Shown here one piece after another: positions 33,631-46,100 of a stretch of DNA of 64,000 nt (its first letter is position 1; every line of letters begins with the position of its first letter). Under the pieces are notes generated by a model. It did no database searches. It had not been told where the DNA came from and saw only the letters and a program-made list of their open reading frames with translations. Source of the stretch: Leucogyrophana mollusca (taxonomy: Eukaryota > Basidiomycota > Agaricomycetes > Boletales); assembly GCA_021014945.1 (NCBI GenBank), contig MU266333.1:186001-250000 (forward strand), given 5' to 3'. A program made the translations under genes and the position numbers.

Positions 33631-35976
33631 CTAGTCGACGTGCAGTACGCGGGAACCGTCTGCAGCCGTCTGCAGGGTGATCCTCCTTTTGCCCATCATC
33701 TCTTGTGCCCACTTTTGGTTCCCCACTCCTCTCGACTCCTGGTCTTCCTCGGCCTTCATTTGCGAGAACACCTCAGGTAGCTCTGAGCCGTGAACTGCAG
33801 CCGCGACGTTGATGAGCGTGAACTCTGAGCCTTTCCCAGCGCGGAAGTGCGCGAAAATTATCATGGCAGACAGGAACACCAGCATCACTGTGGACACCAC
33901 GATGTGCGGAAGGGACGCGGCAAAGACTACCTCTGGTGTAGACAACCGCCCAGGTACGTAGGCAGTACCGAGGTATCCCGCGGTGTAAGCTATTCAATCG
34001 AAGCAATCAACCTTACTGCTTGGCGCAGGAGGCTTGGAAGACTTACACTTCGCAACAGACTGAAGCATGCGCCCATACGTCTGCGCTAGGTTCTCAGTGG
34101 GAAGCACGGTGATGTTGCTGAGCGACCCAACATCAGTTGGGAGGTTGGCTATCTGTTGCTTCCCAAATAAGAAGTCCGTCTGAGTGACTGAACCAAGGTA
34201 TGCATAAAATGAAGATAAATCCGAAGGCCCCGAGCTACCAGTGATGGACATCATCGCGACGGACAACAGCGACGGGGTCTGGACGGGGTGAAGATTCCCT
34301 TGCTTCGTGAGCCGCTTCCCATTGGTGGACTGAACAGTCAGGAGGCCACGGCCTTCATTGCGCACCTCACGCGTCTCGATGACAACGTTTGGCTTGCAAA
34401 CAAGGAAGCTGAAATCCCACGTAGCATCGGTCCCGCTAACGGCGAAAGTTGGTATCCCAGAAAAGTTCAAGTACGGATAGCTGTATATCTGGAGATTGAA
34501 ACTGCAGTTGGACACACATTGCCCGAAGAGAATGACCAACGAGCCATCAGTGGGTCGGGCTTGTGTGGTATGGTTGGAGACCGCTTTCGTGGGGTCTTGC
34601 ACATTCACAATAGTGGTAGACTGGAAAGCTGATAGTCTGTCAGTGCAAAAGAAAAAAAGAAAGGGGGGCGGATGATACTGCACGTACATATTTGGTCCGC
34701 TGTGACCGCTACATCCAGGTCGTAATTTACCAAGCTTGCACCAAAAAGAAGGTCATCCAGTCCTCCAGAAATCTGGGTTGTGAGCGAGATTGGCTGAGAG
34801 ATATTCGTCGAAGCCCAGTCGCACGTTGGATTGAGACCAATAACATCAGTCAGCCATCGCGAACTCGTGGAAGTGGAGAGGTCCGGTGGAGTAGGGACAA
34901 TGTATGCTGCAAAGCTGGGGTCCGCGGAATTCACTGCGGTAAAGGCGTATTGAACCCCCAACTCCATTTCAGCCCACAATATGGAGGCAGCCGTGTCAGA
35001 ATAATCGGCCGCCTTGGAACCCGGAAATAGCGTATCAGACGCACTAGGCAGCACAAAATCAATGATCATGACAAGAGGAACACGAGGGTGCTCACTTCCA
35101 AATGATCTGGGAAGGAATGGCGCCAACCGCGAACGCCATGATCTCGCCATCCGACAATACGCTTTGAATGCTCACTACGCTAGGGATCAGATCGCGTTTC
35201 TACACTAAAACCAGTTACTCACAAGCGGCGGGGGCAAGAGTGGAAGTGATCAAGACCATCAAGGAGCCTATAAAGCTGGCGATCCAGTACCGCGAGCAGT
35301 GGCGAGAAATCATGGCCTTGAGAGTCTGCACTTGGCCGAACGACGGAGAAGATATCTGATTGAGGGTTGACAGGGGAACCCCTTTCTCGTGACCCGAGAG
35401 CACACGGAAAAACTCCTCGCTCTATAATTCTCGTTTTCACCTTGCATCTTGTTCAGTCGAAAAACCCACATACTTTTAGATCCGATAAGAGGTCAGTGAG
35501 TGGCCACAGAGCAATGCTCACGATTATAATGCTGACAGATGTGATTCCACCTTTGATAGCGGCTATCATTATGGATGAGTTTGAGCACTAGCATTAGGAA
35601 CAGTAAACCAATCACCTAGATGGTCCGGCGTGACTTTGAACAGACCGTAAGTCTTCAAGGGCACTACACGTTGGTGAACGATGTAGCAAAATGTCAGATA
35701 GCCAATGGCGACAAAGGGTAGGATGAGGGTTTTTATGATTTGCCAAACGCCACCTAACAAAGTCAGTGTATCACGGGAAGTAGGGCGCCGCCGATTTCTC
35801 TGTGGAGGCACCGACTTGTTCGGTTTGAAGTGTGATTCCATGTCGATGTGGTCTCCGTAACCAGGCGGTTCTTGAGGCGAGGAAGGGGTACCTGTGAGTG
35901 GCGAAATATCTTGAGAGGAGAAAGAGCGCCGCTTGAGCTGTTCGAGAGGAATGTAGGGAGTAGATTCGTGACCCAT
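33631..35976 (-). CDS. large multi-exon membrane protein, unknown function
   Basis: The chain begins MGHESTPYIPLEQLKRRSFS, has a Pro/Ser-rich cytosolic head, then hydrophobic segments (IKTLILPFVAIGYLTFCYIV; ASFIGSLMVLITSTLAPAA). A long extracellular or lumenal part follows with many N-X-S/T sites and cysteines (GLNPTCDWASTNISQ, GQCVSNCSFNLQIYSYPYL), and a last membrane span (HIVVSTVMLVFLSAMIIFAH) before a basic tail ending RRITLQTAADGSRVLHVD. This layout, two or three spans at the N-terminal side, a large ectodomain and one C-terminal span, is common to a basidiomycete family without known function. About six introns are present. I could not assign a reaction or partner. Confidence 0.75.
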
Positions 35977-36992
35977 GGTAGTGGCTTGATAACAAAGGAG
36001 TGACTATACGACCCGATGGTCTGGATTATCTTCGTGAGGTCCGTTCAGGCAGTGCTTTGCTGATGGACAAGACAAGCTCACTGGTTGGAAAGTCACGATG
36101 GTAAATATGTACTTGAAAAGGATTTGTGAAGCATGTCGAGCCTATGTAGCCAAGCATGCGTTCAGGGTAGCGAAGTACGGGATCTATGGTTTTGACAAGC
36201 GGCGTCTAAGTGCGAGGGGACCCCAATTGTAGGGAAGGACGCTTGGACATACCTGTCAATTACTGCCGCCAGTCGATCCTCGGGTTGGGGACTCGGGAAT
36301 TGCAAGAGCTCATTGCAGTGGAGCAATCGCTCTTCAAAACCGCTAAGCCTTTGCTGTCAATGTTCGTAGTACAACAAAGAGATGGAACTATGGAACGAGT
36401 CAAAATAAGAGGACTGTCCACTTTGAGCATGACTCCGAACTGCCTCCGGTCGCGGTCGATTCGTGATTGATGCCAGTGGTGTAGTATGTACTTGACGCTG
36501 TACTGCCACAACATGCGCCTTGACGGAACTGATCCCCACAAAAACGATGATTGTGTGCAATTATGGTGCGCATCTACTTGATACGCACCATACTTGCAAT
36601 GCAAATCTATTGCGAGGTATAGGATCATCATAGGTTCTACCATGAACAATCAACCACGACACCTCCGTTCCTCAGTCTGTTGGCAATCGATGGACACCAG
36701 CGTCGTCCTGGGCCATGAATATTCTCACCGGAGTCAAGTTGGATTGATGATTTGATCCGGACCGACCTCGGCATCACGCCAAGGCCCAAGGGTTTGAAGA
36801 TGGGACCCCGGAGGTTTTCGCATGCCACGGTTGTATCCAAGACACACCGTAACGTTGGACGAAGTACGATCAAGCGCTCGTTTTTCTTGTATGTACTAGG
36901 CGCCTCAAGTCGCGTATTAATGGCGAAGTCAAAGGATGAAACTTCCATTTTGTTGCATTCCTTGTTGCTAGTCTCTTGCAGCACACCTCAAG
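35977..36992. other. intergenic, no gene seen
   Basis: About 1 kb between two genes that diverge. Minus frames at 36260-36649 and 36637-36984 do not look like protein. No repeat recognised. Confidence 0.4.
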
Positions 36993-38631
36993 ATGTCCGG
37001 GGTAGCGTTCGTCACGGGTTGCATCTTGGCTGGCTCACTTTTGGTGAATGCACAAGACGGTCCATGTGAGTCGTCTCATCGTACACATTTGATTTACCGA
37101 ACGAGTTCTGATTTTCGTTCAGCATGGGCTAGCCTCCCTATGAATGTTGCACCAAGCCTTTCAGATGACTTTGACGCGTTCAACTATGTTACAGTACCAA
37201 TGTTCTTTGGGACGCCACCCCAGGAAGTAAATGTTACTGTTGACGTCGCTGCAGGCCTCCTCGCTGCATATGCACTGGACTGTGTCTTGTGCAGCGGAAA
37301 CTCATTTTTCGACCAGACACTCTCGACCACGTACGAGGTAAGAACATAGCGAAAGCCTATTCGATACTGCCATCGAACGCCGACCGTTTGTCTAGTCTCT
37401 CAACACTACGTGGGACAAGTCGACAGCCACTTTTAGCGGCTATGAAGTCAATGACACTGTGTTGGTCGCAGGGAACTTGCAGGTCTCTGACAAGGAATTT
37501 GGTGCACATCGTATTACTAGTGTTCCGAAATACTCTAACGGGTATGATTAACAGTGCTCATCAACAACGGCGCCGATCAAACGATGTCAGCCCGGGTACA
37601 GAACGGACATCTTGGGCTTTTGTTAGATCCCTTCAACAGTACCGCATCAACCGAGCACCTCTTCTCCCGGCTTCATCAGGCTGGTCAGCTCCTCAATCCC
37701 GTCGTGGGCATGCGCTTCGACCCGGTCAATCCTAGGCTCACCATCGGCGCTCTCGATCCCAACGACTACGAGGGAACAATTAACTGGGTTCAGGTAGAGA
37801 GCCCAGATAGTTCCTGGGATTTCTGGAATACCTTCAAGATTGATGGGCTGAAAGGGTACAACGGTTCCTTCATCCCACAGGGAGATAATTTGATCGCCGG
37901 TCTCGATTCACGTATGTACCCCTTCGCTGCGCGCGAGCGAATTCTGACGCATTTCTAGTATACATCGGCGTCTCGATCCCGAATACTTACACCTATACTT
38001 CCAACGAGGGATATTCAGGCCCAATTGGCACCCCGGCGACTAGCCCTTACCAGACGCTATCATACCAGTGTAACGAAACGACACCCTATATTCCTCTCAT
38101 CGCGACTATCAACGGCGTTGACTATCAAATAGACTCAAAAGACAACTTACTTCGTCCACTAGCTCCCGTCGCTCCCATAATGGGCTACTGTAATATCGGA
38201 ATCTACAACAGATCGGACACCGCCCTTCCAAATGTTGCTCTGGGACTACCATTTTTGAGAAGTGTATACGTGTAAGTGAACAGATGACACCAGACTGATT
38301 CGCAAAGCCATTTCTCATTCATTACCTCAGTGCATACCGCTTCCCCACAGACAACTGTCCGGGATATTACGGGTTTGCATTTCCCGCCGGCGCAAATCGT
38401 ACTCAGGCGCAAATATCGCAGACACCAACGTCAAAACCTACAAACAGCGCACAATGCCTCTCCCTCACCGCTCCCACTTCAACACCAAGTAGCAGTGTTG
38501 TCACAGCCCAGGAGAGTTTGCAGTCACATGGAAAATATGTTGTTTATGGCCGGCCGCAGGCCAGTGAGGTTCCCCTGATGGGGGTGGACGACTTCCCGAA
38601 GATTGTGTGGAATTCAACGGACCTCGAATAA
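36993..38631 (+). CDS. secreted aspartic-peptidase-like (A1) protein, likely inactive
   Basis: The chain starts with a signal peptide (MSGVAFVTGCILAGSLLVNA) and then the pepsin-fold opening NYVTVPMFFGTPPQEVNVTV. In active A1 peptidases this strand is followed by the catalytic Asp-Thr-Gly; here residues 65-69 are DVAAG. The second lobe position (FIPQGDNLIAGLDSRYIGV) also lacks a DTG/DSG. Other fold signatures are kept: GHLGLLLDPFNS, VGMRFDPVNPRLTIGALDPN, ALGLPFLRSVYVAYRFPT. Many N-glycosylation sites and a Ser/Thr/Pro-rich C-terminal part (TPTSKPTNSA) suit secretion. Several introns of about 50-60 nt, the first starting at GTGAGT near 37066. The likely role is binding or another non-proteolytic function, unless it is a decaying paralog. 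Confidence 0.82.
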
Positions 38632-38960
38632 CGGACCTTCCAAGTACCGAATGTTGCATATGGTTGTTTGAATGTTGTGATAATTGACTTGTTGCACTGG
38701 CACTTGCGTAGTCTTTCAGATTCGATCTTAGGCACGCAATGCGCCTGCCATACGTATTTGCTGTCCTAATTCAACAAGACCCGTGTGCCACAGGACAATT
38801 GCACCCACTCATAACTCCTTGCTTAGATTGACTTCATCATGGCCCTCTAGATACATTGGGTGGCGAGTGTAAAGGTTGCCCTCTTTTATCTTGATCCAAC
38901 AGCGGTGATCGAAGATGCTGTAGTTGTCTGTCGTTATGAACCATCTGTGGTCTTGGCTGT

Positions 38961-39624
38961 TTACCCTGATACCTGGGGTACCCCATCCAAGACAACTTCC
39001 ATCTCATTGACGTCGGTGCCATCTTTGGAAGCGGAGGAGAAAACGTCCGCCCCCGCAGCTAGCGAGTCTATCAGAAGCGCGAGGCGTGAAGGGCCAAGGT
39101 TGGGCTCCTAGACGGATCGTTTACTCGTTGAGAACGAAGGAGACTCGAATTAGGCTTACCCTGCGTATTTGCTCGAGATCATCTTTAAAACCGTCGGCCA
39201 ACGATGCCATCCAGAATTGTGTGAATTTGGCTTTTAGAGCTTTCTCGCTTTGGATATCATCTGTGGTGGGATTTACGGGAAGGAAGGATGGTATCTGGAC
39301 TCTGGATGGTTCCGGTGACGGAGAAAGCTGTCTTGGCAGGGCTGAGTCGACATCCTGTGCTGGAGCTGCTGCAGGGGGGGCAGCAAGCGCTTCAACATGC
39401 TCAACTTCTGACTCCGAGTCACTCTCGGATGATGAAGATGAAGACGAAGAATCTTCGGACGATTTGCTGGTACCCGGATGTATTGCTTTGGCAGGCAGAG
39501 TTTTGGGGGTTTGTGAAGATTCGCTGTCTGATGAGTCGTCTGACGAGGATGAGTCCGAGGAAGCTGCGCGTCTTTTTCGTTTCCTGTTACGCTTCCTGGC
39601 TGGCTTTGGTGCAGCTGGGGCCAT
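38961..39624 (-). CDS. RSA3: ribosome assembly protein Rsa3-like
   Basis: Rsa3 takes part in early 60S subunit assembly in the nucleolus. Two exons (39624-39160, 39107-38961) joined over a 52-nt intron give 203 residues. The N-terminal half is basic then a long Ser/Asp/Glu acidic tract. The conserved Rsa3 domain is in the C-terminal half: FTQFWMASLADGFKDDLEQI, then (after the intron) REPNLGPSRLALLIDSLAAG and ADVFSS. The end of the chain is DGVPQVSG. Its start is 170 bp from the start of ADE2 on the other strand, so they share a short divergent promoter. Confidence 0.88.
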
Positions 39625-39794
39625 GTCGAGGTACTAGTAGGCGCGCGAGCTGGAAGAGTTGAATGCGGAGATGCTAAATTGCTAAACGGACTGATAAGGA
39701 AAATTCTCATCGACGTTGTCGAGATGTCGGTATCTTGATTTTCTTTTTGTCCATGTGGATGCGATAGCCTCCAAACCAGAACACAGGACAAATC
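39625..39794. promoter_or_regulatory. divergent promoter RSA3/ADE2
   Basis: Only 170 bp separate the two start codons, so both promoters must lie here. No TATA box stands out. Co-regulation of ribosome assembly and purine synthesis is plausible but is inference. Confidence 0.45.
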
Positions 39795-41754
39795 ATGAAC
39801 AGTAAGACAGTCGGAGTATTAGGTGAGGGTAAGTATCGGCATTCTGGCGCATCTGTCTGTCTGAGATCTTAAATTCCCTGTTGCCAGGTTTTTGTTAATC
39901 TCATCGCTGCATTGAAACGAATCTGCCCCAGGCGGCGGCCAATTGGGACGCATGCTTGCCGCATCTGCGGCACTGCTGAACGTCAACGTTGTGGTTCTAG
40001 ATGTGGGCGACAATGGCCCCGCTAAACAGATCATCGCCCCCCGCTCTCCAGCCCTGTCTCACATCGACGGATCGTTTACCGATCCGGATAAAATCAAGGA
40101 ACTGGCCAGCAAGGTCGATGTTCTAACCGTCGAGATTGAGCATGTCGGCGTCGCCGTGCTAGAGGAAATCCAATCCAACTCTTCGATAGCTGTTCATCCG
40201 TCTCCATCGACAGTCAAGATTATCCAGGACAAATTTATACAGAAGCAGCACCTAAAGTCACATCAGTGCCCCGTATCCGATTTCATACCAGTTGATTCTA
40301 CCCCGGACTCTGTAAGAATGACTGCCGGACAACTCGGCTTGCCATTCATGCTCAAAAGTCGAACCCTGGCTTACGACGGGAGGGGAAACTTTGTAATTCG
40401 CCATATATCACAGGTCGAGGAGTCTATTGCTGTTCTGGGTGATCGCCCCCTTTATGCGGAGAAGTGGGTGCCATTCATCAAGGAAATTGCGGTAATGGTG
40501 GTGCGAACTGTTACAGGCGAGGTGCAGTCGTACCCCGCAGTGGAAACCATCCACAAAGACAATATCTGTCACCTTGTGTACGCGCCTCTTCGTAGTCGCG
40601 ATCCCGCTGTGACCTCTCGCGCTCAAAGTATAGCTGAAGATGCCGTGAAAACATTCCGAGGGGCTGGGGTTTTTGGCGTCGAGATGTTCCTCATGGAAGA
40701 CGGCAAGCTCTGGCTCATTCACGGTCGCGTAATAATTATAACTTACAGCATTATTACAGGTTCTCTGTACATAAACGAGATCGCCCCTCGACCCCATAAT
40801 TCTGGCCATTACACTATTGAAGCCTGCGAGACGTCGCAGTACGAAAATCATCTTCGTGCTATCTTAGGTCTACCCCTTGGATCAACCACACTGAAGGTAC
40901 CCTCCGCCGCTATGTTGAACATAATCGGTGTATCTTCCAACATGGCCGAAATTTCAAAATTTGCGAACGATGCCCTATCAATTCCGGGATGTACTGTTCA
41001 CCTCTACGGCAAAGCTGAGTGTAGAAAAGGTCGGAAAATGGGCCACATAACAGTTGTTGCCGACTCAGACGCAGCCGTCCGCGCGCGACTACGACCATTG
41101 TTGGAAGCACTACCCTCAGGTAGTACAGCCGAAGAACTTGAGCTCTATGCACCACCGGAACCACAGACTGGCTTCTCACACAAACATCCACTAGTCGGTA
41201 TCGTCATGGGATCCGACTCAGACTTGCCCGTCATGCTACCCGCGGCACGCATTCTCGATCACTTCCGCATCCCCTATGAACTGACTATCGTATCCGCACA
41301 CCGCACACCGGATAGGCTTGTGGAGTATTCACGCTCGGCAATCTCGAGAGGTCTCAGGACAATCATTGCGGGCGCCGGAGGGGCGGCCCATCTACCAGGT
41401 ATGGTGGCTGCTATGACCGCTCTGCCAGTTATCGGCGTGCCCGTCAAAGGCAGTATTCTGGATGGGGTCGATTCGTTGCACAGTATCGTACAGATGCCTG
41501 TCTGTTTCCCCTTATTCTCGCTGGATACGACTTGCTAACAATACCCTGACATACAGCGTGGTATCCCAGTGGCCACAGTTGCCATCAATAACGGTATGAA
41601 TGCGGGCCTCCTGGCTGTACGCACACTGGGTACGGGAATGCCGCACCTCTTAACGGCAATGGAGACCTACATGAAAACCATGGAAGGTGATGTACTTGTC
41701 AAGGTAGCGAAACTAGAGGAGGTTGGTTGGGAGAGCTACGAGGTGAGACGGTGA
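39795..41754 (+). CDS. ADE2: phosphoribosylaminoimidazole carboxylase Ade2
   Basis: Ade2 converts AIR to CAIR in de novo purine synthesis, in the cytosol. Four exons (39795-39822, 39932-40702, 40760-41499, 41557-41754) give 578 residues. The N-terminal PurK-like ATP-grasp part starts [18 protein letters not shown] and has [37 protein letters not shown] and [17 protein letters not shown]. The C-terminal PurE part has [35 protein letters not shown] and [15 protein letters not shown]. The join [13 protein letters not shown] needs a GC-AG intron (40703-40759, donor GCAAGC). That intron is 57 nt and has no stop, so retaining it would insert 19 residues in the ATP-grasp domain. Loss of Ade2 in fungi typically gives red colonies. 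Confidence 0.96.
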
Positions 41755-41897
41755 TGTACATAGTCAATCAAATCTCAGAAGTTGTAAACGGTTTGGAAGT
41801 GACAATTCGTTATCGGAGGGCGTGCTTCTTACAAAGGATTTCGTACAGTACTAATAGAAGTGCTTAGTTCCCAACAGCTCCCTCAACGTTCAACTGC

Positions 41898-42365
41898 TCA
41901 GCAAATCTGGAATGAAAGCGCCTTCTTGTGGAAGTGGTTTTCTTGCCAGTCCGACTGCCAAGAGCCACGTCTGACTGGACTTTTACCTGGAAATGCATAA
42001 GTGCATGAGTAAATGACATCTTTGTTCAATCATGGTAACTTACCCAGGCTTTTACCCGAGCAGCTCTTGCCAGCGAAGAACTCGAGCCTTTGCCCAGGTT
42101 GTTCTTCCGTGGTAAAGGAGAATGAAGCAAGATCGTTTTTGCCCTCAACCTCCGCCCCCTCGAGCTCATAGCAGGAGCAATATGTCTTCGGTGCCCCCCC
42201 ATAGTAAACTTTGGGGTTGCCGTTGTGAGTGACGCAGTTGTCGATAGTGTAGGTATGGAGTTGCCATTTGGCCCCCTTTATGGGCTTCGAACGGACGCAT
42301 TCATGGCTCCAGGCCACGGCAATTAGGGAAAGCAAAGTCAGGGCGGAAGAGATCTTGAAAAGCAT
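41898..42365 (-). CDS. small secreted cysteine-containing protein
   Basis: Two exons give about 135 residues. A signal peptide (MLFKISSALTLLSLIAVAWS) is followed by HECVRSKPIKGAKWQLHTYT, IDNCVTHNGNPKVYYGG, YCSCYELEGAE and LEFFAGKSCSGK; the second exon, after an intron starting GTAAGT near 42044, encodes GKSPVRRGSWQSDWQENHFH and ends FQIC. Six or seven cysteines in a short chain suggest disulfides. I do not recognise a family; small secreted proteins like this are often called effector-like. The start at 42365 is used since upstream methionines at 42461 lengthen the chain without adding a signal. Confidence 0.7.
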
Positions 42366-43130
42366 GTTATCTGTGACTGAACATAAGCTCATAACAAAGC
42401 GAGAAGAAAAGGCAAGGATAGGATACCTGCGTTGGACGATTTGGACCGGGATGGAGTCCATGATTCCAACAACGCGCTCTTTATACCCCGCAATCCAGAC
42501 CGGCAGGAAGTACCTGTCAGGGCATATGAGGCTATATGGGGTGTGTGATGCATACAGAGGCTCGTGTCACGTTTGTTTGTTTCCTTTCGCGTAGAGTCTA
42601 TCACGCTCAGGACCTGGTGTCAACCCACCGCGGAAGCCGAACCTGTCTGCCCGCATGGATGGGGCCAGCAACATCACCTGTGCTGCACTCCGCATTGCAG
42701 GAACAGACAGCGGGGCGGTGTGTAGATAGGGTTGTATGGGGCATAAAGCTTATGATCGGGGGTGGGATGATCAGGTACCGGAGGTGGTAGGACCCATGCG
42801 GGTCAGGCTCTCCTCCGATGACCAACTCTGCAGTAGGCTTGCGGCGTGAGAGGAGCGGGGCTTGCGGTTGATATAGACGAGTAATAATGAAAGTTGAAAT
42901 CTGACAGCGACTCGGCGTGCTCAGGTATTGATTGTCCGGGTTCCTGTGGATGCCACTTGGGTGTGGGTCTCGGCAGCCCCGTCTCGGAGTTGTTTCGCTC
43001 CAGCATTGGTGAGAAGGTTGAATGGGCTGTTTTCGGCCCCTGGGCAAATGCACTAAAATATGTGGGGCCTGCGATTGCTGCTATCCAGCCAAGTAAATCG
43101 TATATACAATCAAAAAAGACAAGATCCGGA
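42366..43130. other. intergenic, no gene seen
   Basis: Upstream of the small secreted protein and downstream of the ABCC gene. Minus frames through 42607-43053 look like chance extensions of the noncoding strand. Confidence 0.35.
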
Positions 43131-46100
43131 TTAATCGATGCACGCCGTCTCCCGTTTGTCTTCAGTTCGTCCTTGAGTAAGGCCAGCTTCGCTCGCCATC
43201 GAGTAGAAAATAGATGTGTTGTCATTGAGGAGGCTTTCAGGCGAGTCAAACTCTGCGATCTTGAGGCCAAGCCGTTGAGTGGGGCTCTGCCAAATTTCAT
43301 GCATAACTCACTTTGCCTGCATCCAAAACCAGCACTCGATCAGACTCGATGATCGTGTTGAGGCGATGCCTATTAAACAATCAAATCATCAGTCACACGG
43401 CTGTCGGAGGATAGCGACATACGCGATGGTTAATATGGTGACATCGTTGAATAAGGGGCCTCGGATAATCTCCTGAATAGCCTTGTCGGTGTCAAGGTCA
43501 ACGGCAGACGTGGCTAGGTAGATGAGGGACTCTAAGTGAGCTTGGCGACTCATACCCTTGAAAAAACGGATATTAACCTTCATCGAGCACCAAAACTTTC
43601 GACTGTCGGAGAGAATCGAAGTGTGAACATTGTTATTGGCAGGTCAGGATTACGCAGGCAACGTACTTTACGCAGCAGTGCTCTCGCGAAACATAGCAGC
43701 TGTCTTTGACCTGCCGACAGTGAGGATCCGGCTTCTTGCACGGGAGCATCGAGACCACCAGGAAGGCTTTCCACGTAAGCCTTCAAATGTGCCTGCAGTG
43801 GACCATGTTTAGTGAGAGGGAAGGCATAACATTGACACGTTGAAACAAACATGTTCTATGGCAGTCCAGATATCAACGTCTTGGTGCTCGCCTACTGGGT
43901 CAATATTCTCGCGTAGTGTTCCCTCGAACAGGTCTGGATTCTGTGGGACGATGGATATTACGGAACGCACTGAAGTAAGATAGTTAGGTAATGAGATTGG
44001 CGGCGAGATGAGCAACTCACAATCATGTAGCCCAAGCTTGGTGATATCAGTGTTGTCAATTAAAATGGTGCCCGATGCAGGTTCGATGATTCTGAATAGT
44101 GCCAGAAGCAACTACATTCGCCGGGCTACTCAGAAGGGGAAGTCGCGACGTCAGAACCACAGAACATACCGAAGATTTTCCTGCACCAGTCCGCCCGCAA
44201 ATTCCGATTTTCTCCTTGGGCTTCTGTTATGTCTGGTCAATATCTTGCACGGCTCAGCAGGTGAACTTCACAAACAATTTTCATGGATATATCTTTGAGC
44301 ACTAGGTCGAGGTCCTCCCGATATCTAGTGGAATACTGGCTATACAGTGGGCACGTCAGCGTCCCGCACCGGATCCTGATTGAAAAAGAAATACCGAAAC
44401 TCAACCTCTCCTTCTCCAGGCCATTCATCGGAGGGTTTGTGGTCAGGAATCTCATGGGGAGCCTCCGATGGGATTTCTTTGGCATAGTGCAAGATACGCT
44501 CAACACTGACGACGTTCTGCTCCACTTCGCTGGCAGATCGAACGAACCAGTTCTGTCAACAAAAATCAAAACCTGAACGACAACGACAACGACCAAAGTA
44601 TCTTACCAATGAGCCTGTCGTGTTGAGTGCATAGGACAATACCAGCCCGACCAAACCAGCGTCTACATTGCTTGTTACAACGGCGGTGACTGCGAGGATG
44701 GCCGTGAACAGGATAATCACAGCTCCTACAAACTCCAGCCGCACAGCAAGCCAACGGTTGACTGATGTACTGGGAAGATAGCACATCTGATTACGGTCGA
44801 TCCGCCGGGCATTATTCGCTATGAACATGGACTGCTGATTATATGCGCGGATGGTAGAAAGGCCGGAGAGGGATTCGGAGAACCAAGCGAAGATTGGTGA
44901 GCGTGAGACAGCGTCAAGACGCTTGAGTTCACGAGATGTCGATAGATAATATCTGCAATGGAACACCGAGTCAGCTGTGAGGACTACGGGCTACGAAAAG
45001 ATCAACGTACGACGTGACTCTGCTATAGAACCAAGCAAGGGGTAAAACTGCCAGTAGGAATGGCGGGAAGCTCCATCCGATGACGAGAATGATCGAGGCG
45101 CATGTAGCAGATGTTCGGATAAGATTTTGTATGACCTACACAGGATATCCATTGATAAGAGCCAAAGGAAATGACATATGACGACGAACCCGGGCAAGAA
45201 TTTGATCCACAACATAGGTATCACGAGAAAATAGATTCAAAATCCTACCCCCAGTTAGTGAATCACGTTAATCAAGATAGAAGCTAAGTTGACTCACCGA
45301 CCAGTAGGTGTCATTTCGAAAAAGCTAAGCGGCGCACGCATAACAGAATCGAGCATCTGATTGTGGGAATATTAATGATGAGCGTTGACGTCGACCAACA
45401 CGTGAAGCGACTGACCGAGTCGTGAAGCTGCTTTGAGCTCCTAAGAGAACAAAACACCCAAAGCAAGAGTGCTGACGCCGCCCCAAGGAGAATGCTGGCC
45501 AAATTGGACAACCCATATCCAATCAGATATTTCGAGGTCGCGATATTGTCCCCCGCAACCCGGTTGCTCTCTCCCCAGAGTCTGAGCATAATAGTCGCTA
45601 AGACTTGAACACCTTGTTGGAGGATAGTTGTAAGAACGAAGAAGGAAAAGCCAATTGTAGATGCCGCCTGCAAGTACTGGGTGTATACTTCTTTTTTAAC
45701 TCGGCCTTGTTCACTGTGCTCCTTCGAGGGCCCGCTGCTCGATGGCTCACGCACGCTAGGAGGAGCAGCAAGTATTGCTTTGCGGAAGCTTTCCCTGCGA
45801 ACTACCTTTTCAGCAATGACTTCAAGACTTCCTGCCAGAGTCGACTGAATGCCGCCATCGCTGCTGGGGGTGGATATACCACTCGAGCGACCAGGTGTTG
45901 AAGCCCCAGACGTGCTTCCATGTCCTTGGCTGCATGGTACATGAGTGTCACGCACGATTCTCATGCATCAGTCCACTTACACGAGTTTCCGGACCTCGCT
46001 CTCAGGATTGGCCAGTAGCTCCGAGTACGAACCACACTCGAGAATGATACCGCGACGAATGTAGGCGAGTTGGTCGAAATACCTGAGGTATGCGATGCTG

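Noticed and set aside
39086..39637. Plus-strand 183-codon frame
   Set aside because: Antisense of the Ser/Asp/Glu-rich RSA3 exon.
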